A DNA stretch of 64,000 bases from Streptomyces sp. NA02950 (GTDB lineage Bacteria > Actinomycetota > Actinomycetes > Streptomycetales > Streptomycetaceae), in the NCBI RefSeq assembly GCF_013364155.1, contig NZ_CP054916.1, positions 3,220,501 through 3,284,500 of the forward strand. The letters run 5' to 3'. A model generated the notes under the pieces. It was given only the letters and a program-made list of their open reading frames with translations. It was not told where the DNA came from and ran no database searches. The position numbers and the translations under genes are program-made. Positions 33,691 through 40,495 of this stretch are shown piece by piece; position 1 is the stretch's first letter, and each line of letters starts with the position of its first letter.

Positions 33691-33888
33691 TCACCACCAG
33701 GGGAAGTCGAGCCGCCCTTCGATCTCTCTGAGGTCGGCACGGGCACAGTCGTCGCAGAAGTAGCGGCGGGCGCCGTTCTCGAGGGAGCAGGTCCACGTCA
33801 ACGGCGCACCATCGGCATGAGCACCGCAGCGGGCGCAGACGAGGGTCAGGGTGTCCGATTGCACCGGTTCCGATGTCTTCTGGTCCAC
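33691..33888 (-). CDS. Small zinc-ribbon protein
   Basis: A 65-aa protein from GTG 33888 (VDQKTSEPVQ). Four cysteines in two pairs, LVCARCGAHAD and YFCDDCARAD, would bind one zinc. The C-terminus is GRLDFPWW. No known function. It is convergent with the UbiB-like gene, leaving only 19 bp between stops. A start at 33927 is possible but has no ribosome-binding site. Confidence 0.75.
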   Translation of the reverse strand: MDQKTSEPVQSDTLTLVCARCGAHADGAPLTWTCSLENGARRYFCDDCARADLREIEGRLDFPWW

Positions 33889-33963
33889 CCGGTGACGATA
33901 ACTCCGCCGACAGGGCCCAGCGGGCAAACGCGCCCTCTCACCCCCGTCCGGGGGGAAGCCGAA

Positions 33964-33987
33964 GGGCCGGTCCGATCGGACCGGCCC
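33964..33987. terminator. Hairpin after the wblC operon
   Basis: A perfect palindrome: GGGCCGGTCC (33964-33973), GATC, GGACCGGCCC (33978-33987). It is 20 bp downstream of the minus-strand stop at 34008. Confidence 0.7.
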
Positions 33988-34007
33988 CTGGTGTTCTGTT
34001 TCATTTC

Positions 34008-34319
34008 TCAGTGCATGACCGCCATGGCCAGAGCGCGGCGGGCACGGAGCGAGGCACGCTCGGCCTTGCGCTGCATCCGGCGGGCGGCGGCGAGCCGGAG
34101 GGCCCTGCGTTCGGACTCGGCCTCGCGCAGCCGCTCATGCATATGGGCACGAGCCAGGGCTTCTGGGATGAGTTGCATCTCTCGGTTCCTGTTCTGACGC
34201 GACTCGGGCGCGCCTGATGTACGGGGTGCGGGGGTTTCGGAGACCGGTGGGGTCATCGTCGGGACCTGATTCATGGGGTCGTGCGTCGCTGGGCGATCGA
34301 TGGTGCCGAGGGTGCTCAT
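34008..34319 (-). CDS. Conserved hypothetical protein downstream of wblC
   Basis: A protein of 103 aa. The N-terminal half is Pro/Thr-rich. The C-terminal half is an Arg/Ala/Glu-rich helix (LREAESERRALRLAAARRM) likely to form a coiled coil or bind nucleic acid. It overlaps wblC by four bases (ATGA) and so is translationally coupled to it; its expression should follow the antibiotic-inducible control of wblC. I recognise no domain. Confidence 0.75.
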   Translation of the reverse strand: MSTLGTIDRPATHDPMNQVPTMTPPVSETPAPRTSGAPESRQNRNREMQLIPEALARAHMHERLREAESERRALRLAAARRMQRKAERASLRARRALAMAVMH

Positions 34320-34678
34320 GCCGTGACCGGGTTCTTGCGCGGACGGCCACGCGGCCGCTTGCGGGCCACCACTACGCCCTGGACGAAGAGCTCGCCGCCC
34401 CAGACGCCCCAGGGCTCACGGCGGTCTTTCGCCCCGGCGAGGCAGGCCTCACGCAGCGGACAGGTCTGGCACAGGGACTTCGCGTACTCGACGTCGGCCG
34501 GGGACTCGGCGAAGAAGACCTCCGGGTCGTAGGAGCGGCACGGTACGGCGACACCCAGGTTCTCGATGGCCTCATCGAGTTCGGTGAGGGCGGTGAGCGG
34601 GGTCAAGGAGTCCTCCGAGGAGTCAGGCGGGCGGTTCAGGTCGGTGGCTACGGACGGGGCGTGCGCATTGAGTTGCAC
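34316..34678 (-). CDS. wblC: WblC (WhiB7-type) iron-sulfur transcription regulator
   Basis: A protein of 120 aa. WhiB family [4Fe-4S] ligands are Cys47, Cys70, Cys73 and Cys79, followed by the GVWGG turn (91-95). The C-terminal AT-hook RPRGRPRKN (108-116) is specific to the WhiB7/WblC subgroup. With the principal sigma factor it activates intrinsic multidrug-resistance genes when ribosome-targeting antibiotics are present. GTG 34678 (MQLNAHAPSV). The leader holds a 92-codon upstream ORF and a terminator hairpin, the hallmark of attenuation control. It overlaps the next gene. Confidence 0.96.
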   Translation of the reverse strand: MQLNAHAPSVATDLNRPPDSSEDSLTPLTALTELDEAIENLGVAVPCRSYDPEVFFAESPADVEYAKSLCQTCPLREACLAGAKDRREPWGVWGGELFVQGVVVARKRPRGRPRKNPVTA

Positions 34679-34734
34679 GGTGGTGTGTTCCTCGTCTCTT
34701 GGTCCGGCTGGTGGCCGGGCTCTGGCAAATCAAA

Positions 34735-34769
34735 AGGGCCGCGGATCCCGGTGTGGGTTCCGCGGCCCT
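34735..34769 (-). terminator. Attenuator hairpin in the wblC leader
   Basis: AGGGCCGCGGA (34735-34745, plus strand) pairs perfectly with TCCGCGGCCCT (34759-34769); one mismatch and three further C:G pairs extend the stem. In the minus-strand RNA the stem is followed by UUUUGAUUU, a rare T-rich tail for this genome. It lies between the upstream ORF stop (34794) and wblC (34678). A second hairpin, CCTGAT/ATCAGG (34782-34798), overlaps the upstream ORF stop codon. Confidence 0.85.
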
Positions 34770-34793
34770 GGAAGGTGCCGACCTGATTCTGGA

Positions 34794-35072
34794 TCAGGCT
34801 GGATAACTCCAGGGTTCGAGCCTGCGGAGGGCCCACTTCTTGTGCTGGTGCTGCTGCTTCGTCCGGGATCCGGCACCATTGGCCGCTTCGGCCGCAAAGG
34901 CATAGGCATTCGCCGCCGCCGCTGCCGCTACCGCAGGTGCCTCGATCGGTCGCTCACTGAGACGCGCTGCCTGGGCGCCGGACAGACCGGTGCCAGGGCG
35001 AGCGGAGCCGAGCAGGCAGGTGGCGACGACCGAGCGATCGGTCATTTTGATGGTCTTCATGAAGCTGATCAT
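34794..35072 (-). CDS. Upstream ORF of the wblC leader
   Basis: A 92-codon ORF from ATG 35072 with a strong purine-rich ribosome-binding region (GAGAGGAGGCGGAG). Product MISFMKTIKMTDRSV, an Ala-rich centre (residues about 45-65) and a basic end KQQHQHKKWALRRLEPWSYPA (residues 72-92). It has no recognisable domain. From knowledge of whiB7/wblC leaders, translation of the upstream ORF senses ribosome inhibition: stalling lets RNA polymerase pass the attenuator. Its stop codon is embedded in a small hairpin directly before the terminator stem. Confidence 0.75.
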   Translation of the reverse strand: MISFMKTIKMTDRSVVATCLLGSARPGTGLSGAQAARLSERPIEAPAVAAAAAANAYAFAAEAANGAGSRTKQQHQHKKWALRRLEPWSYPA

Positions 35073-35184
35073 TGGTCTCCGCCTCCTCTCGGCGTCTCAG
35101 GGACCGGTCTGGACCAGTCCGGGCTTCTTCAGTACAACACGGATTCCCCGGTTCCCGGAAGGGCCGTCGTTCTCCGTGCTCGGA

Positions 35185-35223
35185 AGGCTATGGGTACCTG
35201 CTCCGCGCGCGCAAACTATTTTT
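35185..35223 (-). promoter_or_regulatory. Candidate wblC promoter with AT-rich upstream element
   Basis: On the minus strand, TTGCGC (35209-35214) and TAGCCT (35185-35190) are 18 bases apart. An A-rich run (GGAAAAATAGTT, 35214-35225) abuts the -35. An AT-rich block touching the -35 is the arrangement bound by the WhiB7 AT-hook, so autoactivation is plausible. A transcript from here would have a ~500-nt leader. Confidence 0.5.
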
Positions 35224-37510
35224 CCGTCGAGTTCCGCCGCGGGTCACCCGGTTGGGTTCCCACGGCCCCGTCGTCCCCCTCGCCGTCGCGTGCCAAAGGG
35301 AGTTCCTGACCCGCACACAGCGCGAGAACATCGGCGCCGAACCTGTCGAGTTTCCGTCTTCCGACACCAGAGATGCGGGAGAGCTCCGATTCGGTTCCCG
35401 GAACGGCCTCGGCAATCGCCAGCAGCGTCTTGTCGGTGAAGACGCAATAGGCCGGCTGCGCCAGCAGCCCGGCCTGCTCCGCGCGCCAGTCGCGCAACCG
35501 CTCGTAGAGCGCCTCGTCCAGCTCGGACGGGCAGCCCTCGCAGCGCATCAGCTTCATCTCGCCCGCGTCGGTCAGGGTGCGGCCGCAGACCCGGCAGTGC
35601 ACCGGGCCACGACGACGGCGCACCGCACCACCGCCGACCGCACCACCCGCGCCGCGCTCGACGCCGGGGCCGCCGCCCGGCAGCCGCCCGGCGGCGGCCC
35701 CGGAGCCCGGCCGCAGCCCGTTCAGAAAGCGGGTGGGGCGACGGGAGGCGCGGCCTCCCGGAGTGCGCGACAGCGCCCACGACAGACTCAGATGACGGCG
35801 GGCCCGGGTGACCCCGACATAGAGGAGCCGGCGCTCCTCCTCGATCTGCTCATCGGTCCTGGCGTAAGTGATCGGCATCATGCCCTCGGTGAGACCGACC
35901 AGGAACACGGCGTCCCATTCCAGGCCCTTGGCGGCGTGGAGTGAGGCAAGAGTCACACCCTCGACCGTGGGCGCGTGCTGGGCAGCGGCCCGCTCGTCCA
36001 GCTCCGCCACCAGATCGGCCAGCGTGGCCCCGGGCCTGGCCCGGACGAACTCCTCGGCGAGCCGGACCAGGGCGGCCAGCGACTCCCAGCGGTCGCGCAC
36101 CGCGCCGGAGCCCGCCGGGGGCTCCGGCCTCCAGCCGCGGGTGCCCAGCACCGCGCGCACCTGGGACGGGACGTCCTCATCGATGAGGGCCGGGTCGGCG
36201 CTCCCGGCACGGGCCGCGCCGCGCAGCAGCAGCCCGGCCTCACGCACCTCGGGCCGCTCGAAGAACCGCTCGGCGCCCCGCATCTGGTAGGGCACCTGGG
36301 CATCGGCCAGCGCCTGCTCATACAGCTCGGACTGTGCGTTGACCCGGTAGAGCACCGCGATCTGGCTCGCCGGGACTCCGCCGCCGCCCTCCTCCACCGG
36401 CGTGATCAGCTCACGGATCCGGCGGGCGGTGGCCTCGGCCTCGGCGGGCTCGTCCGCATGGGCGGCGTAGACCGGGTCGGGGCCCGGGTCGCGCTGGGAG
36501 ATCAGCTCCAGCCGGTGCTCGGCGGCCCGGCCGCGGGCCTGGGCGAGCAGCCCGTTGGCCAGGTGGACCACCTGCGGGGTGGAGCGGTAGTCACGGACCA
36601 GCTTGACCACGGTGGCACCGGGGTGGCGGCTGCGGAAGTTCAGCAGATGGTCGGGGGTGGCGCCGGTGAAGGAGTAGATGGTCTGGCTGGCGTCGCCGAC
36701 CACGCACAGGCTCTGGCGGTCGCCGAGCCACAGCTCCAGCAGCCGCTGCTGCAAGGGGCTGACATCCTGGTACTCGTCGACCACGAAATGCTGGTACTGA
36801 CGGCGCACCTGATCGGCGATGTCCGGCCGCTCCTGGAGCACTCCGACCGTCAGCAGCAGTACATCCTCGAAGTCGATCACGCTGCGGTCGCGCTTCAACT
36901 GCTCGTAGGCGGCGTAGATCCGGGCGATCTCGGCGGGGTCGCGCGGGGCCTCCCGGCCGGACTTGGCGGCCGCGGCCGGATAGTCCTCGGGCACGGTCTG
37001 GGTGACCTTGGACCATTCGATCTCGCCGGTCACATCCCGCAGCTCATTGCGGTCCAGCCGGACCCGGCAGCGCGCGGCGGCCTCGGCGACCAGCTGCACC
37101 TTGCGCTCGAGCAGCCGCGGCACCTCACCGCCGACCGCCTTGGGCCAGAAGTACTGGAGCTGGCGCAGCGCCGCCGAGTGGAAGGTGCGCGCCTGCACCC
37201 CACCCGCGCCGAGCTGGCGCAGCCGGCCGCGCATCTCCCCCGCCGCCCGGTTGGTGAAGGTGACGGCGAGCACACTGGCGGGCTGGAGGATGCCCGCCCG
37301 GACCCCGTAGGCGATCCGGTGGGTGATCGCCCGGGTCTTGCCGGTGCCGGCACCGGCCAGCACGCACACCGCGCCGTGCAGGGCCGTCGCCACCTCGCGC
37401 TGCTCGGGATCGAGCCCCTCGAGCACCGCGTCGGCATCACGCGGGGTGGCCCCGTAGGCACTCGGCGTGGGGCCCTGCGGGAAGAGAGTGGAGGACGTTG
37501 CTGCTGTCAC
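35216..37510 (-). CDS. uvrD2: UvrD2-type ATP-dependent DNA helicase with HRDC domain
   Basis: An SF1A helicase of 764 aa. Motif I AGAGTGKT (52-59), Ia TFTNRAAGEM, II VVDEYQDVSP, III VVGDASQTIYSF, IV VKLVRDYRST, V TLASLHAAKGLEWD and VI EERRLLYVGVTRARR are all present. A four-cysteine zinc site (HCRVCGRTLT ... RCEGCPSE) and a C-terminal HRDC domain (residues about 680-745) follow, as in mycobacterial UvrD2 (Rv3198c). GTG 37510. Divergent from the mycoredoxin gene. Its 3' end touches the candidate wblC promoter. Confidence 0.94.
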   Translation of the reverse strand: MTAATSSTLFPQGPTPSAYGATPRDADAVLEGLDPEQREVATALHGAVCVLAGAGTGKTRAITHRIAYGVRAGILQPASVLAVTFTNRAAGEMRGRLRQLGAGGVQARTFHSAALRQLQYFWPKAVGGEVPRLLERKVQLVAEAAARCRVRLDRNELRDVTGEIEWSKVTQTVPEDYPAAAAKSGREAPRDPAEIARIYAAYEQLKRDRSVIDFEDVLLLTVGVLQERPDIADQVRRQYQHFVVDEYQDVSPLQQRLLELWLGDRQSLCVVGDASQTIYSFTGATPDHLLNFRSRHPGATVVKLVRDYRSTPQVVHLANGLLAQARGRAAEHRLELISQRDPGPDPVYAAHADEPAEAEATARRIRELITPVEEGGGGVPASQIAVLYRVNAQSELYEQALADAQVPYQMRGAERFFERPEVREAGLLLRGAARAGSADPALIDEDVPSQVRAVLGTRGWRPEPPAGSGAVRDRWESLAALVRLAEEFVRARPGATLADLVAELDERAAAQHAPTVEGVTLASLHAAKGLEWDAVFLVGLTEGMMPITYARTDEQIEEERRLLYVGVTRARRHLSLSWALSRTPGGRASRRPTRFLNGLRPGSGAAAGRLPGGGPGVERGAGGAVGGGAVRRRRGPVHCRVCGRTLTDAGEMKLMRCEGCPSELDEALYERLRDWRAEQAGLLAQPAYCVFTDKTLLAIAEAVPGTESELSRISGVGRRKLDRFGADVLALCAGQELPLARDGEGDDGAVGTQPGDPRRNSTEK

Positions 37511-37549
37511 CCCGCCATGCTGCCAGTTCCCCTGAGACCCCCGGGCCGG

Positions 37550-37558
37550 TTGTCCACA
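37550..37558 (+). other. DnaA-box sequence
   Basis: A perfect TTGTCCACA in the uvrD2-mycoredoxin intergenic region, 40 bp from the uvrD2 start. It is partly palindromic with the following AGCTGTGG. An isolated box is not an origin. Confidence 0.45.
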
Positions 37559-37661
37559 GCTGTGGGGGTGCGGTCGTACTTATCCCGGGATTCTGCTGGG
37601 CATCCGCCGGGAATCCGGCGGCGGTCCACGGGGACGTCCCGCGGAATCCCAGGAATCCCCG

Positions 37662-37687
37662 GGAATGGCCCGAGGATGTCGAACGTT
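37662..37687 (+). promoter_or_regulatory. SigR-type promoter of the mycoredoxin gene
   Basis: GGAAT (37662-37666), exactly 18 bases, GTT (37685-37687): an exact match to the SigR consensus, 43 bp before the ATG at 37730. Two further GGAAT pentamers lie just upstream (37653 and 37652 area) but lack a paired GTT. Confidence 0.85.
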
Positions 37688-37729
37688 CTTCCACTGCCCA
37701 CCCACCGACCGTCGAGGAGAACGAAACCG

Positions 37730-37972
37730 ATGTCCGGCACTGTGACGATGTACAGCACCACCTGGTGCGGCTACTGCCGCCGCCTGAAGGGCCAGATGGA
37801 CCGCGAGGGCATCACGTACACCGAGATCAACATCGAGCAGGACCCGGAGTCGGCGGCCTTCGTCGAGAAGGCGAACGGGGGCAACCAGACGGTGCCCACC
37901 GTCCTCTTCCCGGACGGCTCGACGCTGACCAACCCCTCGCTGGCCCAGGTCAAGGCGAAGGTCGGGGCCTGA
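37730..37972 (+). CDS. mrx1: Mycoredoxin-type glutaredoxin-like protein
   Basis: An 80-aa thioredoxin-fold protein with the active site TTWCGYCRRL (C-G-Y-C) and the cis-Pro segment NQTVPTVLFPDGS. Mycoredoxins reduce protein-mycothiol mixed disulfides using mycothiol as electron donor, the actinobacterial counterpart of glutaredoxin. ATG 37730 follows GAGGAGA. The perfect SigR-type promoter upstream fits a role in recovering from thiol oxidation. Neighbours uvrD2 and nudC match the mycobacterial order (Rv3198A between Rv3198c and Rv3199c). Confidence 0.93.
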   Translation: MSGTVTMYSTTWCGYCRRLKGQMDREGITYTEINIEQDPESAAFVEKANGGNQTVPTVLFPDGSTLTNPSLAQVKAKVGA

Positions 37973-38041
37973 CGCCGGGCCCGGCGCCCCGGTCCCGGGC
38001 CGGAAACGGCCCCTGACCGGAAACAGCCAAGGTCGCCGGGC

Positions 38042-38986
38042 TCAGCCCCGCGGACCCCGCGGCAGCGGCTCGCCGTACCAGAGCTCGATCAGCCGGGCCG
38101 CGATCGAGATGCCGGACGGAGGCAGCACCTCCCCGCTCTCGATCGCGGCCCGCAGATCGTCCCGGGAGAACCAGCGCGCCTCGTGGATCTCCTCCCCGTC
38201 CACCTGGATCCGGGAGGACGTCGCCCGCGCCTTGAAGCCCAGCATCAGGCTGGAGGGGAACGGCCACGGCTGGCTGGCCACGTACTCCGCCTCGCCGACC
38301 CGGACGCCCACCTCCTCCGCGACCTCGCGGACCACCGCCTGCTCGATCGACTCGCCCGGCTCCACGAACCCGGCCAGCGTCGAGAAGCGCCCCTCGGGCC
38401 AGTGCACCTGGCGGCCCAGCAGCGCCCGGTCCAGCTCGTCCGTCACCAGCATGATCACGGCCGGGTCGGTGCGCGGGTAGTGCTCGGCGCCGCACGCCGG
38501 GCAGCGGCGGATGTGGCCCGCCGCCGCGATCACCGTGCGCTCACCGCAGCGTGAGCAGAAGCGGTGCAGCCGCTGCCAGTTCTCCAGCGCCACGGCGTGC
38601 ACCAGCAGTCCCGCGTCCCGCTCGGACAGCAGCGCGCCCGCCTCGCGCAGCCCCGCGGGCCGTGCCGACTGGTCCATCCGCCCCGGCAGCGAGTCCTTCT
38701 GGAGCGCGAAATAGCGCACCCCGTCCTCGTCCGTCCCCAGGAAGTAGCGGTGCGTCTCGGTCAGCGGGGCCTCGAAGGACGGCGTCATGACCAGCTCGGT
38801 GCGACCGTCCGGGGTGTCGTCGACCAGGGCCTGGCCGCCGGAGACCACGAACACCCGCGTCGTCGGGTGGCTCCACGCCGCGGCCAGCCACGCCTCGTCC
38901 AGGCGGTGATGCGCCGCACGGTCGATACCGCTCGCGGCGCTGAGCGTGATCGGCCGGATGGCGGTGTGGTCGGTCCAGGTGGTCAC
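38042..38986 (-). CDS. nudC: NudC, NAD(P)H pyrophosphatase
   Basis: A protein of 314 aa from GTG 38986 (VTTWTDHTA), with GGGGGAG upstream; an in-frame TTG at 38998 is less likely. It has a zinc ribbon, FCSRCGE ... RRCPACGAEHYPR, then the Nudix box GFVEPGESIEQAVVREVAEE, then the NudC-specific SQPWPFPSS. The enzyme cleaves NADH to NMNH and AMP, and family members also remove NAD caps from RNA. Convergent with the mycoredoxin gene. Confidence 0.95.
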   Translation of the reverse strand: MTTWTDHTAIRPITLSAASGIDRAAHHRLDEAWLAAAWSHPTTRVFVVSGGQALVDDTPDGRTELVMTPSFEAPLTETHRYFLGTDEDGVRYFALQKDSLPGRMDQSARPAGLREAGALLSERDAGLLVHAVALENWQRLHRFCSRCGERTVIAAAGHIRRCPACGAEHYPRTDPAVIMLVTDELDRALLGRQVHWPEGRFSTLAGFVEPGESIEQAVVREVAEEVGVRVGEAEYVASQPWPFPSSLMLGFKARATSSRIQVDGEEIHEARWFSRDDLRAAIESGEVLPPSGISIAARLIELWYGEPLPRGPRG

Positions 38987-39037
38987 GGCTGCTTCCAACT
39001 CCCCCTGCGCAACGGGTGGTTTCCAATCATCGGTGAG

Positions 39038-40441
39038 TTACGCCCGTCCATTCTCGGCGAGATCGCCCCAGAGGTACGCGGCGGTTTCGGCGCCCTTCAT
39101 CAGCAGGTCCAGCTCGACCTTCTCATTCGGCGCGTGCCAGCCGTCGGACGGCACCGAGATGCCCAGGAAGAGCACCGGTGCCCCCAGGGCGTCCTGGAGG
39201 TCGGCGGCGGGGCCGGAGCCGCCCTCGCGGGTGAAGCGGACCTTCTGGCCGAAGGCCCGCCCCATGGCCCGGACGACCGACTGGAGGGCGGGGTGGTCCA
39301 GCGGGGTCAGACAGGGGCGGGTCGCTCCCCAGAAGGTGATCTCATGGCGGATCCCGGCCGGGAGCCGGCCCGCGACCCAGTCCCGCACGGCCGCCTGGAT
39401 CTTCTCCCCGTCCTGTCCGGCGACCAGCCGGAACGACAGTTTCAGCTGCGCGGTGGACGGCACGATCGTCTTGCCGCCGGGCCCCTGGTAGCCCCCGGCG
39501 ATCCCGTTGACCTCAGCGGTCGGGCGGGCCCAGATCCGCTCCAGGGTGGAGTACCCGGCCTCGCCCAGCGCGCCGTGCGAATGCGCCGTGCGCAGCCAGG
39601 CGGCCTCGTCGAAGGGCAGCTCGGCGAAGAGATCGCGCTCGCGGTCGGTCAGCTCCACGACACCGTCGTAGAAGCCGGGGACGGCCACCCGACGGTCGGC
39701 GTCGTGCAGGGCGGCGGCCAGCCGGGCGGCCTCGGTGGCCGGGTTGGGCACCGCGCCGCCGAAGGACCCGGAGTGGATGTCCTGATCGGGGCCGTAGAGA
39801 TCGATCTGGCAGTCGGTGAGCCCCCGCATACCGGTGCAGACGGTCGGGGTGTCCTCGGACCACATCCCGGTGTCGGAAACGATCACGGTGTCGCAGACGA
39901 GCCGGTCGGCGCGGTCCCGGATCAGCTCGGGGAAGTGCGGGGAGCCGGACTCCTCCTCGCCCTCGATCAGCAGCTTGAGGTTGACGGCGGGTGCGCCGCG
40001 GCCGGTCGCCGCCAGATGGGCGCGGACCCCCAGGGTGTGGAAGAGGACCTGCCCCTTGTCGTCGGCGGCGCCCCGGGCGTGGAGCCTGCCGCCGGAGACG
40101 ACGGGGTCGAAGGGGTCGGTGCGCCAGCCGTCCTCGCGGGCCGCGGGCTGCACATCGTGGTGCCCGTAGACGAGCACCGTGGGCGCGGTCGGATCGCCGG
40201 ACGGCCACTCGGCGAACACGGCGGGGGCACCGGGGGTCTCCCAGATCTCGGCCACCGGGAAGCCCGTCGCGGTCAGGTGCGCCGCGAGCCACTGGGCGCT
40301 GCGGCGGACGTCGTCCGCGCGTGCGGGATCGGCCGAGACGGACGGTATGCGCAGCCACTCGGAGAGCTCGTCGAGGAAGGCTGGGCCATGACCGTCCACA
40401 AAGGCGCGGACCGCGTTGTCCGTGTCCGGAGTGTGGCTCAT
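39038..40441 (-). CDS. M20 family metallopeptidase (CNDP-type dipeptidase)
   Basis: A protein of 467 aa. M20 metal ligands are visible in VLVYGHHDVQPA (first His), HARGAADDKGQVL (bridging Asp), LIEGEEESGSPHF (catalytic Glu pair) and VSDTGMW. It hydrolyses di- or tripeptides in the cytoplasm; the exact substrate is unknown. ATG 40441 (MSHTPDTD) is preferred over an ATG two codons earlier, because TAGGCT lies seven bases before it and there is no Shine-Dalgarno sequence, suggesting a leaderless start. Confidence 0.9.
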   Translation of the reverse strand: MSHTPDTDNAVRAFVDGHGPAFLDELSEWLRIPSVSADPARADDVRRSAQWLAAHLTATGFPVAEIWETPGAPAVFAEWPSGDPTAPTVLVYGHHDVQPAAREDGWRTDPFDPVVSGGRLHARGAADDKGQVLFHTLGVRAHLAATGRGAPAVNLKLLIEGEEESGSPHFPELIRDRADRLVCDTVIVSDTGMWSEDTPTVCTGMRGLTDCQIDLYGPDQDIHSGSFGGAVPNPATEAARLAAALHDADRRVAVPGFYDGVVELTDRERDLFAELPFDEAAWLRTAHSHGALGEAGYSTLERIWARPTAEVNGIAGGYQGPGGKTIVPSTAQLKLSFRLVAGQDGEKIQAAVRDWVAGRLPAGIRHEITFWGATRPCLTPLDHPALQSVVRAMGRAFGQKVRFTREGGSGPAADLQDALGAPVLFLGISVPSDGWHAPNEKVELDLLMKGAETAAYLWGDLAENGRA

Positions 40442-40495
40442 GGCCATGAGCCTATAGGCCCCATCGGGACGAAAGCGGCGCGGCCTCCGGGCCGC

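Noticed and set aside
37653..37665. Additional SigR -35 elements (two more GGAAT pentamers)
   Set aside because: Neither has GTT at 16-20 bases; only the third pentamer (37662) is correctly spaced.
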